From: Deltaproteobacteria bacterium UBA6930
Lineage (GTDB): Bacteria; Myxococcota_A; UBA9160; UBA6930
Direction of reading: 5' to 3'
DNA: 6,061 nt
Assembly (NCBI GenBank): GCA_002450755.1
Contig: DKAI01000084.1
Span: 1 to 6,061, forward strand
Part shown: piece after piece, positions 1 to 5,019 of the stretch
Numbering within the stretch: the first letter of the stretch is position 1
Layout of the letters: each line of letters opens with the position of its first letter
Translations under genes and position numbers: made by a program
Notes under the pieces: generated by a model
Databases searched by the model: none
Seen by the model: the letters and a program-made list of their open reading frames with translations, nothing else
What the model was told of the DNA's origin: nothing

Positions 1-108
1 TCGCGCAAGAAGGCAGTGAAGAAGCTATCTACTTCTTCTGACGAGGGTGGCCCTCTTGTGTACTCCGATGTACGTCGCGATGTTCTTCTTTGGCGCGGAC
101 TGCGCTAA
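1..108 (+). CDS. C-terminal end of an unrecognised Lys-rich protein (partial)
   Basis: Frame 1 is open from the first base and ends at TAA 106-108, giving 35 residues; the other two plus-strand frames close within about 40 bases. The tail begins SRKKAVKKLSTSS, a basic stretch followed by Ser/Thr, and ends in a more ordinary segment, YSDVRRDVLLWRGLR. I recognise no domain in so short a piece. The stop lies 24 nt before the preferred ATG of the CoA-transferase on the same strand, so the two genes are probably co-transcribed. The basic stretch could be a linker or a nucleic-acid-contacting tail, but this is a guess. Reading frame and stop are seen directly; that it is a real gene is inferred from the open frame and spacing. 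Confidence 0.5.
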   Translation, partial: SRKKAVKKLSTSSDEGGPLVYSDVRRDVLLWRGLR

Positions 109-132
109 GCCACTTTGGTGAAAAGTCGACTT

Positions 133-1272
133 ATGGGTCCTTTGGAGGGCTTGCTGATAGTTGATCTAACCCGAGTTCTCGCGGGTCCCTACTGCACGCT
201 TATTCTGGCAGATTTGGGGGCTCGTGTTGTTAAGGTTGAAAAACCTGTCACTGGGGATGATTCGAGATCTTTTCCGCCCTTTAAAAACGGTACATCGGCG
301 TATTTTCGTTCTCTTAATCGAGGAAAAGAAAGTATTGCGCTTGATCTGAAATCAGCTGACGATCGAACTATTTTCGAAGCACTTTTGAGCAAGGCAGACG
401 TGCTCATTGAGAATTTCAGAGCTGGTGTCCTTGGCCGTTTGGGTTACGACTGGGAGACGCTTCATTCTCGCTTTCCTGAATTAATTCTCGCGCAAACCTC
501 CGGTTTCGGTCAGACAGGCCCCATCGCATCTCGGCCGGCATACGATGTGGTCGTTCAGGCCATGGGAGGGATCATGAGTCTTACGGGACAACCTGGTTCA
601 CCTCCGACACGTGTTGGATCATCAGTCGGAGATATAACAGCTGGGCTTTTTACTACCATCGGCATTCTTTCAGCCTTAAGACATCGGAACGAGACTGGTG
701 AGGGAATCTCTATCGATGTCTCTATGCTCGACAGCCAAGTGGCAATTTTGGAAAACGCAATTGCTCGCTATGTGGCTACCGAGCAAGTACCCACGCCCTT
801 GGGAAGCAGACATCCGTCAATTGCTCCTTTCCAAGCCTTTGCGACATCAGATGGCTATCTAGTGATTGCTGCGGGAAATGATTCTCTATTCAAAGGTTGC
901 TGTCAGATACTAGGGTGTGCAGATCTAGCTACGGATCCGAGATTCGTTGATAACATGCGGCGTGTCAAAAACGTAAACGAGCTCGAATCTATTTTCGAAG
1001 AGATCATGCAAAGGGAGTCCACAGACACTTGGTTAGAGAGGTTTGAAACTGCCGGAATCCCATGTGGTCCCATCCAGAATGTCGCTGAAGTCTTGTCTGA
1101 TCCTCAAGTCTTGGCCCGGAATATGGTGATCACGTCCTCAGGACTTACCATGGCTGGGAATCCGATAAAACTTGGAGGGTTCGAGGATCCTTCTGAGCGT
1201 ACCGCGGCGCCGGACTTAGACGCAGATCGTGCAAAAATTCTAGCGGAATTGTTCGGGGATAAGTCCATCTGA
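133..1272 (+). CDS. CaiB/BaiF (class III) CoA-transferase family protein
   Basis: Family members move CoA from one acyl-CoA to a free carboxylic acid through an aspartyl-CoA thioester intermediate, in the cytosol. The protein opens with the family signature LEGLLIVDLTRVLAGPY and then LADLGARVVKVEKP. Further matches are SLNRGKESIALDLKS, the segment DVLIENFRAG, and SGFGQTGP. The catalytic Asp lies in SSVGDITAG (residue 167 counted from ATG 133), close to Asp169 of formyl-CoA transferase. The later segment LVIAAGNDSLFKGCC and the C-terminal DPQVLARNM are also typical. At about 379 aa it is full length. The frame also offers TTG 115 and GTG 118, but family members usually begin just before LEGL, so ATG 133 is preferred; a weak purine stretch, GGTGAAAAG, precedes it. 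Substrates cannot be read from the sequence: formate, carnitine, succinate, itaconate or bile-acid type acceptors all occur in the family. No terminator is evident after the stop. Confidence 0.93.
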   Translation: MGPLEGLLIVDLTRVLAGPYCTLILADLGARVVKVEKPVTGDDSRSFPPFKNGTSAYFRSLNRGKESIALDLKSADDRTIFEALLSKADVLIENFRAGVLGRLGYDWETLHSRFPELILAQTSGFGQTGPIASRPAYDVVVQAMGGIMSLTGQPGSPPTRVGSSVGDITAGLFTTIGILSALRHRNETGEGISIDVSMLDSQVAILENAIARYVATEQVPTPLGSRHPSIAPFQAFATSDGYLVIAAGNDSLFKGCCQILGCADLATDPRFVDNMRRVKNVNELESIFEEIMQRESTDTWLERFETAGIPCGPIQNVAEVLSDPQVLARNMVITSSGLTMAGNPIKLGGFEDPSERTAAPDLDADRAKILAELFGDKSI

Positions 1273-1325
1273 GACAAAATTGAAATTAAATGCGGACTCG
1301 ATCAACTTCGAACCTTCTGCCATCA

Positions 1326-2063
1326 CTAACGAAGAGCAATTTTTAAAAGTTCCGACAGATGACGAATTATATAGTCTGGTTTGTCTCTGTAATCGAGTCG
1401 AGCACTCCTTCCGGGATTGCTTGTGATCCAAATGCTGTGTAGCCCTAAGTAGTTGGCTCCTCTGATGTCATGCTCGGGCGAATCCCCCACAAAGATGCAC
1501 CGATGAGGTTCCGGATTGTCGAGCTTATTCAGTGCTAACTTGAATATTTTTGAATCCGGTTTACAGGAGCGTGCTTCCTGACTAGTGGTCGTATAGGGAA
1601 TCCATTGAGAAAGGTTCATTCGGGCCCAAATCGGGTGAAACTGATCGTCGTCAATATTGCTGACGATGCCCATCTTGAAATCAGCGTCATGCAGAATCTG
1701 TATTGTGTCAATGGCGTCTTTTCTTGGTTTTACGTTCTTTACTCCTAATTCTATTTGTTTCCTATAAAAATCGAGACCTTGGGACTCAGTGCTTTCAAGT
1801 TCATACTCTAAAAGAAAATTGCGATATCCCTGAACGAATAATTCAGCATGGAGATAGAAGGTCTTCTGACCGAAAGCTCGAAAAGCCTTGAGCATGGCCC
1901 TACGATACTTGGCCCGGGCCTGGCCAGCTTCCTCTTCAATTCCTTGTACGGTCAGCTGGTTCAGCAGAAGGTTGTTGAACGGCTCGGATAGGTCCCCATA
2001 GCTGAAAAGTGTTCCGCCTAAGTCAAAGAAAATGGCCTTAAATTGTTTCTTTGTGCTCGTCAT
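1326..2063 (-). CDS. HAD superfamily hydrolase (C1-cap, subfamily IA-like)
   Basis: A 245-aa protein with the four HAD motifs in order. Motif I is FFDLGGTL with nucleophile Asp14, motif II is GIVSN with Ser135, motif III is Lys168 in CKPDSKIF, and motif IV is FVGDSPEHDIRGA with Asp194 and Asp199. About 100 mostly helical residues between motifs I and II fit a C1 cap, as in phosphoglycolate phosphatase or YjjG-type nucleotidases. The position two after the nucleophile, normally Asp as general acid/base in phosphatases, is Gly16, so efficient phosphatase chemistry should not be assumed; DLGGTL does recur in parts of the family. The start is ATG at 2063; no good Shine-Dalgarno precedes it. The gene converges on the CoA-transferase with a 53-bp gap and diverges from the cold-shock gene. 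The substrate is unknown. Confidence 0.9.
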   Translation of the reverse strand: MTSTKKQFKAIFFDLGGTLFSYGDLSEPFNNLLLNQLTVQGIEEEAGQARAKYRRAMLKAFRAFGQKTFYLHAELFVQGYRNFLLEYELESTESQGLDFYRKQIELGVKNVKPRKDAIDTIQILHDADFKMGIVSNIDDDQFHPIWARMNLSQWIPYTTTSQEARSCKPDSKIFKLALNKLDNPEPHRCIFVGDSPEHDIRGANYLGLHSIWITSNPGRSARLDYRDKPDYIIRHLSELLKIALR

Positions 2064-2072
2064 AGTTATTCA

Positions 2073-2109
2073 AGTTAGTAAAGAAAGCCTCGAGGAGCAG
2101 TTAGTTAAG
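2073..2109. repeat. 11-bp direct repeat AGTTAGTAAAG / AGTTAGTTAAG
   Basis: Copies at 2073-2083 and 2099-2109 match at 10 of 11 positions and start 26 bp apart. They sit just upstream of the HAD start and upstream of the rightward promoter candidate at 2128. Such tandem boxes could be a regulator binding site, but the A/T-rich sequence makes a chance match possible. The repeat is seen directly; a role is inferred. Confidence 0.35.
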
Positions 2110-2127
2110 CAGGATTTGCTCAATGAA

Positions 2128-2155
2128 TTGACGGTCGAAACTGTAGTGCTAATTT
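2128..2155 (+). promoter_or_regulatory. candidate sigma70-type promoter (distal) for the cold-shock-domain gene
   Basis: TTGACG at 2128-2133 matches the -35 consensus at 5 of 6 positions. After a 16-bp spacer comes TAATTT at 2150-2155, a poor -10 that is preceded by TG at 2147-2148 (extended -10). A better isolated -10, TATAAC, lies at 2165-2170 but lacks a -35. Transcription from here would give a leader of roughly 145 nt, a length known for some cold-shock mRNAs. Only the motifs are observed. Confidence 0.3.
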
Positions 2156-2206
2156 GCGGCCCTCTATAACGATCTACCAAAGGATATCTAAAACATTTTC
2201 ATGGGA

Positions 2207-2223
2207 CTTCCGATGTTCGGAGG
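2207..2223 (+). other. leader stem-loop 1 (7-bp stem, 3-nt loop)
   Basis: CTTCCGA (2207-2213) pairs with TCGGAGG (2217-2223) around a TGT loop; one of the seven pairs is T-G wobble. No T-run follows, so it is not an intrinsic terminator in the plus direction. If transcription starts near 2160 the hairpin lies in the leader of the cold-shock-domain gene. Confidence 0.4.
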
Positions 2224-2234
2224 AAGCAAAATTT

Positions 2235-2257
2235 AGGTACTAGGGCCGTTTAGTCCT
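2235..2257 (+). other. leader stem-loop 2 (7 bp with one bulge)
   Basis: AGGTACTA (2235-2242) pairs with TAGTCCT (2251-2257) with T2238 bulged, enclosing the 8-nt loop GGGCCGTT. It begins 11 nt after stem-loop 1, and no T-run follows. A structural role in the mRNA leader is inferred only. Confidence 0.3.
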
Positions 2258-2283
2258 TGAGAAGTTTCACAATTAGCTATTAG
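2257..2283 (+). promoter_or_regulatory. candidate proximal promoter for the cold-shock-domain gene
   Basis: TTGAGA at 2257-2262 matches the -35 consensus at 5 of 6 positions; TATTAG at 2278-2283 matches the -10 at 4 of 6. The 15-bp spacer is shorter than the usual 17. Use of this site would give a short leader of about 20 nt that still contains the ribosome site, and would leave both stem-loops out of the mRNA. It competes with the distal candidate; sequence alone does not decide between them. Confidence 0.25.
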
Positions 2284-2294
2284 AAGCGGAATTT

Positions 2295-2300
2295 AAGGAG
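2295..2300 (+). promoter_or_regulatory. strong Shine-Dalgarno AAGGAG
   Basis: AAGGAG ends 8 nt before ATG 2309, near-ideal in sequence and spacing. It is clearly the strongest ribosome site seen before any start in the window and fixes the start of the cold-shock-domain gene. It suggests that this protein is made in quantity. Confidence 0.85.
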
Positions 2301-2308
2301 TAAAGATT

Positions 2309-2794
2309 ATGCTGCAACTCGATGAAATCGATTCAGGCGATCTCTGCATCCATAAAAATACAAAATTGCGCTATAGCGTTGTGGAAGTTGGAGAGGAAGA
2401 GGTCCTCCTCTCGCCCGAGAGTGAAGGTATGCAAGATCTGGTGGTCCCTTCCGAGCTCTTTCGAAGGGAGTTTGCTTTGGGCGATCGCTATTCTGATCCT
2501 CGTAATCGAGCTCGGACTCGCCGTCCAAGTAGCGCAGTAGCACCAAGTGGCCCGAAGGTTCGTGGAAGAATCAAAAAAATGGTTCGAGATCGCGGCTTTG
2601 GCTTTATTCGTGGAGATGACGGTAAAGAACTCTTTTTTCATAGGTCAGGTCTTAATGCTTCAGATTACGATCTTTTAAGTGAAGGCGGTGCGGTGGAGTA
2701 CGTTGTACAGGAGGGCCCTCGCGGGGCTCGCGCCGAGAATGTGCGACCGGTAGGAGAAGGAGAGGATGGCGGCACCGAAGCCCCCGCTGCGTGA
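2309..2794 (+). CDS. cold-shock-domain protein with an unrecognised N-terminal beta-rich domain
   Basis: A 161-aa protein in three parts. Residues 1-60 alternate hydrophobic and polar residues (LRYSVVEVGEEEVLLSP, then DLVVPSELF), like a small SH3/Tudor-type beta barrel, but I cannot assign a family. Residues 61-83 are an Arg/Ser/Pro-rich linker. Residues 84-148 are a cold-shock domain: VRGRIKK as strand 1, RNP1-like RGFGFI (95-100), RNP2-like LFFHRS (108-113), then LLSEGGAVEYVVQEGPRGARAENVRPV. The end is acidic and Ala-rich. Cold-shock domains bind single-stranded RNA or DNA, and the aromatic residues that stack on bases (Phe97, Phe99, Phe109, Phe110, His111) are present. Ordinary CspA proteins are about 70 aa, so this is a fusion, not a plain Csp. 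An RNA-binding regulatory role is likely; the target is unknown. The stop codon abuts that of the opposing NAD synthetase gene. Confidence 0.87.
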   Translation: MLQLDEIDSGDLCIHKNTKLRYSVVEVGEEEVLLSPESEGMQDLVVPSELFRREFALGDRYSDPRNRARTRRPSSAVAPSGPKVRGRIKKMVRDRGFGFIRGDDGKELFFHRSGLNASDYDLLSEGGAVEYVVQEGPRGARAENVRPVGEGEDGGTEAPAA

Positions 2795-2797
2795 TCA
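2792..2797. other. abutting convergent stop codons forming TGATCA
   Basis: TGA (2792-2794) ends the cold-shock-domain gene and TCA (2795-2797) is the TGA of the leftward NAD synthetase gene. Together they make a perfect 6-bp palindrome with no base between the two genes. No terminator hairpin can fit between them, so any terminator must lie inside the opposing coding region. Confidence 0.9.
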
Positions 2798-4438
2798 GCT
2801 TGTTAGCCGAAAATCGTATTTGTGGACGATCGGGAGACGGCGGCCTGTCCCGAATGCCTTGTTCGATACACGTAATACCAACGGGGACTGTCTTCTTTTA
2901 TATTCATTGCGATCTAGTCTTTGGCGAATTTGTTCAATGGTCCGATTATCCGCTTTAGTGGGAAGTTTCTCGAGGGAGCCCTCGATCGTTTGCGCCAGCA
3001 CAGCGTCCAAAATGTCGTACGATGGAAGATCATCAGTATCAAACTGATCGGGCGCAAGCTCGGCCGAAGGCGGCTTCTCAATTGTGTTTTGTGGGATCAG
3101 CGTACCGTTGAGGTTAGCGAAACGGGCTAGTGCGTACACGTCCCGTTTGTAGACATCTCCGAGAACTGCCAATCCACCAACCGTATCCCCGTAGAGGGTA
3201 CAATACCCAACGGATAGCTCGCTTTTGTTTCCAGTTGCCAAAACTAGTCGATTTTCTGCATTGGACACGGCCATAAGAATCGAGCCGCGAATCCTTGATT
3301 GGATATTTTGCTGGGCGATTCCGTAATTTTCTTTAGCTCCAAAAAGTTTTTCGAAAACTTGCGTATAAGCTTCATAGGTAGGCCGAATGTCAACGACCTG
3401 AGTTTGGATTCCTAGCTGCTTTCCGAGTTCAAGTGCATCATCAACGCTGTGTTCTGAAGAGAAGGGACCTGGCATAGCTATTCCCAGAACCCGTTCTTTC
3501 GTTAGTGCTCTTACTGCGATATGGGCAGTTACCGCGGAATCGATTCCTCCCGATAAGCCGATGACTGCACCAGGAGGAAGGCCTTGCTTTCTAAAATAAT
3601 CCTTCACTCCAAGTACTAAAGCCTTTTCCAGTTGAGCGATTGCCTGCGGTTCTGGACTTTGCTCGGCTTGGAGGGACTTGTCAGAGCTTTCAAGTTCCAC
3701 AACCCTGAGATCGGGTTCAAATAGTTTACTCTGGCCGAGGTATTTCCCCTGAGGAGATACAACAAATGAACCTCCGTCGAAGATTAGTTCGTCATTGCCG
3801 CCGACTTGATTCACAAAAACAATCGTTGTGTCGTGGGCTTTGGCCAGATTGGCTAGCATCGATCGACGAGTCTGAGGCTTTTCAGCATGCCATGGCGATG
3901 CTGAGAGATTAAGAACAACATTCGCGCCTCGGGCGGCTAAGTCACCTATTGGATCTAGTCCATACGGGACCTGATCTACCCAAGCATCTTCGCAGATAGA
4001 CATTCCTATTCGTTGATTTTCTGACCAGCTTATTAAGCTCCTTTGGGTTGCGGGAGCAAAATATCGCTTCTCGTCAAATACATCGTACGTGGGCAGAAGG
4101 CTCTTTGCTTGAGCGACCTCGATCTTTCCTCCTCGGATAAGGACAGCACAATTCTCTAATACCTTACCGTCTCGAGGCTCGGACGGCATAACAACACCAA
4201 GGGCGATTGCGACGGGAGTTTTTATTTTGCAGATTCTCTCGAGCTCTATGAGTTGATCCTCTACAAATCCACTTCTTTCTAGAAGGTCCATGGGGGGGTA
4301 GCCCGTTATAGCCATCTCGGGCAATACAAGGAGATCAGACTTTGCGGTTTCAGCCTTTTGGAGGGTATCCTTTATAAGTTCTCGGTTTCCCGTAAGATCC
4401 CCAACTGTAGTATTGATTTGGCCTAGTGCTATGCGCAT
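2795..4438 (-). CDS. nadE: glutamine-dependent NAD+ synthetase
   Basis: This enzyme amidates nicotinic-acid adenine dinucleotide to NAD+ with ATP, taking ammonia from glutamine; it is the last step of NAD+ synthesis and is cytosolic. Counted from ATG 4438 (547 aa), the N-terminal nitrilase-type glutaminase domain begins MRIALGQINTTVGDL. It carries the Glu41 (LPEMAITGYPP), Lys112 (AKSLLPTYDVFDEKRYF) and Cys149 (MSICEDAW) triad. The synthetase domain from about residue 270 has the ATP-pyrophosphatase P-loop GLSGGIDSAV (Ser296-Ser301), LATGNKSELSVGY, GDVYKRDVY and KPPSAEL. It ends with the usual KRRQSPLVLRVS and FGTGRRLPI. Length fits the two-domain bacterial form. The frame extends upstream to TTG 4474, adding 12 residues, but family members start at MRIAL; neither start has a strong ribosome site. 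The MaoC-like gene lies 102 nt upstream on the same strand, so co-transcription is possible but not shown. Confidence 0.96.
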   Translation of the reverse strand: MRIALGQINTTVGDLTGNRELIKDTLQKAETAKSDLLVLPEMAITGYPPMDLLERSGFVEDQLIELERICKIKTPVAIALGVVMPSEPRDGKVLENCAVLIRGGKIEVAQAKSLLPTYDVFDEKRYFAPATQRSLISWSENQRIGMSICEDAWVDQVPYGLDPIGDLAARGANVVLNLSASPWHAEKPQTRRSMLANLAKAHDTTIVFVNQVGGNDELIFDGGSFVVSPQGKYLGQSKLFEPDLRVVELESSDKSLQAEQSPEPQAIAQLEKALVLGVKDYFRKQGLPPGAVIGLSGGIDSAVTAHIAVRALTKERVLGIAMPGPFSSEHSVDDALELGKQLGIQTQVVDIRPTYEAYTQVFEKLFGAKENYGIAQQNIQSRIRGSILMAVSNAENRLVLATGNKSELSVGYCTLYGDTVGGLAVLGDVYKRDVYALARFANLNGTLIPQNTIEKPPSAELAPDQFDTDDLPSYDILDAVLAQTIEGSLEKLPTKADNRTIEQIRQRLDRNEYKRRQSPLVLRVSNKAFGTGRRLPIVHKYDFRLTS

Positions 4439-4540
4439 GGCATCCAAGATGCGCAGACTCGACAGCTTAGTCAACTAGGTGCCGTGGTTTAGTTCTAGGA
4501 AAACGCCGTTTCGAGCTTTTGTTGGGAGTGAAAAGGCCTT
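4439..4540 (-). other. gap between MaoC-like gene and nadE
   Basis: About 100 nt with no convincing terminator or promoter. It contains AAAAGGCCTTTT (4531-4542), a perfect 12-bp palindrome overlapping the MaoC stop codon, and an imperfect GAAAACGCCGTTTC. Neither makes a stable hairpin followed by a T-run. Whether nadE is read through from the upstream pair or has its own promoter cannot be told from sequence. Confidence 0.5.
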
Positions 4541-5017
4541 TTAGAAAATCTTTTGGCGATCGGTTACATAGAAAAGGCTCACCTCGCCGAAAGCGCACCG
4601 CTTTTTCTCGCCTTTTATTTCAAAAGAAATTCGGATGATCGCGTGAGCTGAACCATCCTGGAGATCTCGAAATTTCTTTAGTTCAGAGTGCATACGAATA
4701 TGAGATCCGGTCTTAACGGGTGACCTGAGACGAAACTTTTCGATTCCGGAATTGACCACAAACCTCGCGTCAATTACCTCCATAATTTCGTGCATGAACC
4801 GTGGGGCCAGCGATAGAGTGAAGTATCCATGGGCAATTGTCGTTTTGTAGGGAGAAAACTCAAGAGACCGCTCTTTGTCTAAATGGATCCATTGCCGATC
4901 TCCAGTTGCATCTGCAAAAGAGGCTACTTTTTCTTGAGTAACCTCGTACCAGCTAGAAATGCCTAACTCCTTACCAACGTATTCACGCAACTCACTGACG
5001 CGGATTCGTAAAGTCAT
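4541..5017 (-). CDS. MaoC-like hot-dog hydratase/dehydratase
   Basis: Members of this family, such as (R)-specific enoyl-CoA hydratases, add water across the double bond of a 2-enoyl-CoA. The 158-aa protein has the hydratase signature ATGDRQWIHLD with the catalytic pair Asp40 and His45, then the partner element TIAHGYFTLSL (60-70), which lies along the hot-dog central helix and dimer interface. The later FRLRSPVKTGSHIRM supplies central strands. Length and motif spacing resemble single-domain members such as mycobacterial Rv0130. It starts at ATG 5017, two nt after the TAG of the aldolase/SDR gene (TAGCAATG) and without a good Shine-Dalgarno of its own, which suggests translational coupling. 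The substrate is unknown; a short- or medium-chain enoyl-CoA is the default expectation. Fold and active site are confidently read; the pathway is inferred. Confidence 0.92.
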   Translation of the reverse strand: MTLRIRVSELREYVGKELGISSWYEVTQEKVASFADATGDRQWIHLDKERSLEFSPYKTTIAHGYFTLSLAPRFMHEIMEVIDARFVVNSGIEKFRLRSPVKTGSHIRMHSELKKFRDLQDGSAHAIIRISFEIKGEKKRCAFGEVSLFYVTDRQKIF

Positions 5018-5019
5018 TG

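Larger units (their letters stand above)
2064..2308. other. divergent intergenic regulatory region
   Basis: These 245 bp lie between the start of the HAD gene (leftward) and the start of the cold-shock-domain gene (rightward), so promoters for both should be here. It holds a near-perfect 11-bp direct repeat, two rightward promoter-like pairs, two short hairpins and the strong ribosome site of the rightward gene, each listed separately. For the leftward HAD gene I see no convincing -35/-10 pair. No open frame of useful length exists; the only start-to-stop frame noted is an 11-codon one at 2201-2236. Confidence 0.7.

Noticed and set aside
1273..1325. possible bidirectional terminator between the CoA-transferase and HAD genes
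   Set aside because: Only a 4-bp TCGA/TCGA pairing is found, and neither strand shows a stable stem followed by a T-run.
1240..1431. 63-codon minus-strand frame across the CoA-transferase/HAD junction
   Set aside because: It overlaps both genes' ends in another frame and shows no domain; both neighbours are well supported.
2391..2412. 7-bp inverted repeat GAGAGGA / TCCTCTC with 8-nt loop
   Set aside because: It lies inside the cold-shock gene, encoding the Glu-Glu-Glu-Val-Leu-Leu stretch; a purine/pyrimidine-rich coding run explains it.
2307..2641. minus-strand frames of 79 and 102 codons and a plus frame of 72 codons over the cold-shock gene
   Set aside because: All are out-of-frame or antisense readings of a gene with a strong ribosome site and clear RNP motifs.
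2970..2985. 16-bp near-palindrome TCGAGGG-AG-CCCTCGA
   Set aside because: It lies within nadE coding sequence, has only a 2-nt centre and no T-run; best explained by codon content, although a terminator inside nadE for the opposing gene cannot be excluded.
2766..3047. 93-codon plus-strand frame overlapping the end of the cold-shock gene and antisense to nadE
   Set aside because: The opposite strand encodes conserved C-terminal NAD synthetase motifs; the frame has no family resemblance of its own.
4439..4474. upstream extension of nadE to TTG 4474
   Set aside because: The 12 extra residues precede the conserved MRIAL start of the family and have no ribosome site in front of them.
4531..4542. 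perfect palindrome AAAAGGCCTTTT at the MaoC stop, considered as terminator
   Set aside because: It has no loop, its inner G/C core is only 4 bp, and no separate T-run follows in the direction of transcription.
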